Assembly (NCBI GenBank): GCA_965213575.1
Contig: CBDBZN010000019.1
Span: forward strand, 1 to 64,000
Length of the DNA: 64,000 bases
Origin: JAUHXS01 sp965213575
GTDB lineage: Bacteria > Bacteroidota > Bacteroidia > Chitinophagales > JAUHXS01
Direction: 5' to 3'
How positions within the stretch are numbered: position 1 is the first letter of the stretch; each line of letters begins with the position of its first letter. The position numbers and the translations under genes are program-made. Below are positions 61,869 through 64,000 of the stretch, piece by piece. The notes beneath the pieces are model-generated. The model saw only the letters and a list, made by a program, of their open reading frames with translations, did no database searches and had not been told where the DNA came from.

Positions 61869-62852
61869 TTATTCGGCTTTACGATTCATCTTTTCAACTT
61901 GCTTCTCATTTTTTCCTAGTGGAGAAAGATATTTATTAGGATTGTTCTGGAACTCCTTTAATACTTTATCTAATTCTTTTGCGGAATTACTTAGGTTATA
62001 ATATAATTGATTATCATTGACTAATAAACCTAAAGAACCTTCTCCTCTTTCAATTTTCTGCATAATTTCAGATAATTGAATCATACTGGTTTCTGCACTA
62101 TTGATTGCTTCGGCAAAACGAGAATTAGCTACAGCAGAAGTGATTAAAGTAGCATTATCAACTATTTGGGAAAGCGAATCATTCATACGAGCAACATTTC
62201 CGGTTATAGACTCTACATTTGTCATAATTCCATCTAATCTCGTTCCTACCATTATATCCATTTTAGCAGATATTTTATTAATATTATCAAGCGTCTCATT
62301 TATATTCATTACGCCCCCTTGTATATTTTCTCTTGTTTCTTTATTAAAAATAGATTGCACCAAAATCAAAACTGTATCCATTGATGCTAGTAAACTTTCT
62401 GCTTTTATTTTGACCGGTAAAATTTGAGAAGTTACTTGAGAAGCTAAGCTTTCTTGCGATTCAGAAATTAAGGTATCATGATCTTTCACCCAAATCTGCG
62501 AATTTCCCAAGCGAAGTTCAATGGCTTTCGTACCCAATATATCTGCACTGGTTACAATAGCCGTGGTATTAACCGGAATTTTTAAATCATTTTTTACAAT
62601 AAATCTTACTAAAATGCCATCATTGCCATTATTAATTAAGTTCATATCTGTGATCTGGCCTACTTTCATACCTTTTAAAAGAACGGAATTAGCTACTTGC
62701 AAACCATCAATAGATTCATACTGAGCATATAAAGTAACCTCTTTGCTAAAAAGATCTCTACCCTTAAGAAAGTTATAACCTAATATTAAAATAGTTAGTG
62801 CTACAACAGCTAATACACCTACCTTTGTTTCGTTTGATATTTTTAAAGCCAA
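61869..62852 (-). CDS. MCE/MlaD family lipid-transport protein
   Basis: Periplasmic, membrane-anchored substrate-binding subunit of an MCE lipid transporter (phospholipid trafficking between membranes). 327 aa: N-terminal anchor about 12-29 (VGVLAVVALTILILGY), MCE domain about 38-115 (LYAQYESIDGLQVANSVLLKGMKVGQI), then a long helical tail that can form the hexameric needle. Start is TTG at 62852 with a stop two codons upstream. The MlaE/MlaF permease and ATPase genes are not in this window. It sits between the OstA-like and amidase genes, a common Bacteroidota arrangement. Confidence 0.9.
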   Translation of the reverse strand: MALKISNETKVGVLAVVALTILILGYNFLKGRDLFSKEVTLYAQYESIDGLQVANSVLLKGMKVGQITDMNLINNGNDGILVRFIVKNDLKIPVNTTAIVTSADILGTKAIELRLGNSQIWVKDHDTLISESQESLASQVTSQILPVKIKAESLLASMDTVLILVQSIFNKETRENIQGGVMNINETLDNINKISAKMDIMVGTRLDGIMTNVESITGNVARMNDSLSQIVDNATLITSAVANSRFAEAINSAETSMIQLSEIMQKIERGEGSLGLLVNDNQLYYNLSNSAKELDKVLKEFQNNPNKYLSPLGKNEKQVEKMNRKAE

Positions 62853-62915
62853 AACTTATTGTATTAATGTATCCAAAATTAAGCATTATCATTCAGAAAC
62901 AGAATTAAATAATTG

Positions 62916-64000
62916 TTATTCCTGTAGAATCTGTTTTGCTTCTTGTACGGTGATCTTATCTTCTCCTTTATAAGCAACTAAAAAAGCTTCTTCAAAACCG
63001 GCATTTCTCAATTTTGACTGAGCAGTCACCGCATCTCGAATATTCATAAATTTGCCCACCTGACACTTTACATGCGTATTATTATAATTTACTAAATGGA
63101 TGACATAGCTATCATCCAGATTTTTAACGGTAGCTCTATTAAAAGGAGCTTTAAAAATTCCAATTTGAACTCTATAATAAACTTCCTGTTTTATAGGTGG
63201 CATTTGCTCTACTTTTACATTAGCTTCAGTATTAACAGGATTTTTAGATTCAACAGGAATAATTCTTACAACAGAATCTACCGTAAGTACTTGAGGTGGT
63301 TCTTCCTCCACTACTTCTTTAAAAACCTCATTATCGCTATTTAACTTTATGTAACGAGCATCAATTTCTTCTTTATAATCTCTAACTGCTCGAAATATAG
63401 CAGAAGCTAGATAATCCTGGCCTTGTTCAGAGTTTAAAAACATTTCCTCTTCTCTATTAGTCAAAAAACCTGTTTCTACTAAAACACTTGGCATAGTTGT
63501 TTTGAATAAAACGATGAAGCCGGCCTGGTGAACACCTCTACTTTTCCTACTTACTCTTTCTGAGAACTGTTCTTCTATTTTTGAAGCCAATGATATACTA
63601 TGGCCAATATTCGTATTTTGATATAGAGAAAATATTATATACGCTTCTGTAGAATTTGGGTCAAAGCCATCATACTTTTGAGCATAATTTTCTTCCTCTA
63701 AAATTACCGCATTTTCTCGTTGTGCTACAGATAAATTTGCATCTGTTTTGTGCAATCCCATTACATATGTCTCTGTACCATAAGGCACTGTAGATGTATT
63801 AGCATTGCAATGAATAGAAATAAATAAGTCTGCGCCATTTCTATTAGCAATAGCTGCACGTTCATCTAACTCAATAAAAACATCTTTCTTACGGGTGTAT
63901 ATGACCTTAACATCAGGAATTAGCTCATCAATATACTTTCCAACTTTTAATGCTACAGCAAGCGTAATATCTTTTTCATTTGATTTTACACCATGGCAGC
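62916..64000 (-). CDS. N-acetylmuramoyl-L-alanine amidase (partial, C-terminal part)
   Basis: Amidase_3-type zinc enzyme that splits peptide from glycan in peptidoglycan; the N-terminus is outside the window. The frame stays open to 64000: CHGVKSNEKDITLAVALKVG, VIYTRKKDVFIELDERA, ANRNGADLFISIHCNANTS (zinc histidine), GTETYVMG, and VLVETGFLTNREEE (catalytic Glu). A C-terminal SPOR-like domain (YYRVQIGIFKAPFNRATVKN, about the last 90 residues) would target septal peptidoglycan. First gene of an operon with the MlaD-like and OstA-like genes; 63-bp gap to the next. Confidence 0.93.
   Translation of the reverse strand, partial: CHGVKSNEKDITLAVALKVGKYIDELIPDVKVIYTRKKDVFIELDERAAIANRNGADLFISIHCNANTSTVPYGTETYVMGLHKTDANLSVAQRENAVILEEENYAQKYDGFDPNSTEAYIIFSLYQNTNIGHSISLASKIEEQFSERVSRKSRGVHQAGFIVLFKTTMPSVLVETGFLTNREEEMFLNSEQGQDYLASAIFRAVRDYKEEIDARYIKLNSDNEVFKEVVEEEPPQVLTVDSVVRIIPVESKNPVNTEANVKVEQMPPIKQEVYYRVQIGIFKAPFNRATVKNLDDSYVIHLVNYNNTHVKCQVGKFMNIRDAVTAQSKLRNAGFEEAFLVAYKGEDKITVQEAKQILQE

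Overview
The window is AT-rich chromosomal DNA from a member of the Bacteroidota. The evidence is consistent: three proteins carry gliding/type IX secretion type B C-terminal sorting domains (FSPNGD motif), and there are GWxTD, DUF4294, DUF4783 and OstA-like proteins, a type III glutamine synthetase, and candidate promoters of the TAnnTTTG type in place of the sigma-70 pattern. MiaE and proline dehydrogenase point to an oxygen-using organism. No rRNA, tRNA, prophage, transposase, CRISPR array or defence island was seen. I cannot place it below phylum.

Layout. 1-5.5 kb: GWxTD protein, lipoprotein, GT2 glycosyltransferase, miaE, a small membrane protein and an MFS transporter. 5.6-5.95 kb: a MITE-like repeat with terminal inverted repeats. 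6-9 kb: response regulator plus multi-PAS histidine kinase. 9-16 kb: miaA, purL (frameshifted), a polytopic membrane protein (frameshifted) and type III glutamine synthetase. 16-20 kb: a one-heme protein, ferredoxin-NADP reductase plus ferredoxin, a spondin-domain lipoprotein, and a second inverted copy of the repeat. 20-27 kb: dapD, a YwqK-like repeat lipoprotein, thyA, two secreted type B sorting-domain proteins (one frameshifted), proline dehydrogenase and an SDR threonine dehydrogenase. 27-31 kb: a SiaA/SiaB/SiaC-like partner-switching module whose phosphatase carries a large periplasmic propeller sensor. 31-38.8 kb: a TMTC-like membrane/TPR protein, mazG, a small cysteine-containing membrane protein, a heptaheme cytochrome with TPRs, mltG, a thioesterase and YihY (frameshifted). 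38.7-47.5 kb: nadC, DUF4783, gpmI, an M20 dipeptidase, DUF1622, an ABC-F ATPase, DUF4294 and two tiny lipoproteins. 47.5-64 kb: trxB, a type IX-secreted subtilase, a lipocalin-like lipoprotein, dapB, a SpoU methyltransferase, mutS, a PD40/SPOR protein, rdgB, ilvE, a methyltransferase, an OstA-like protein, an MCE/MlaD protein and an amidase cut by the window edge.

Most genes are short operons or singletons of core metabolism and envelope biogenesis. The two coherent signalling units are the 6-9 kb two-component pair and the Sia-like module. Cell-wall genes (dapD, dapB, mltG, amidase) and nucleotide house-cleaning genes (mazG, rdgB, mutS) recur but are not clustered.

Four genes are split by what looks like a single extra base each. 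This is either a sequencing or assembly artefact or real decay/recoding; the purL site (CTT TAA) resembles the prfB +1 recoding site. About nine genes have TTG as the only plausible start.
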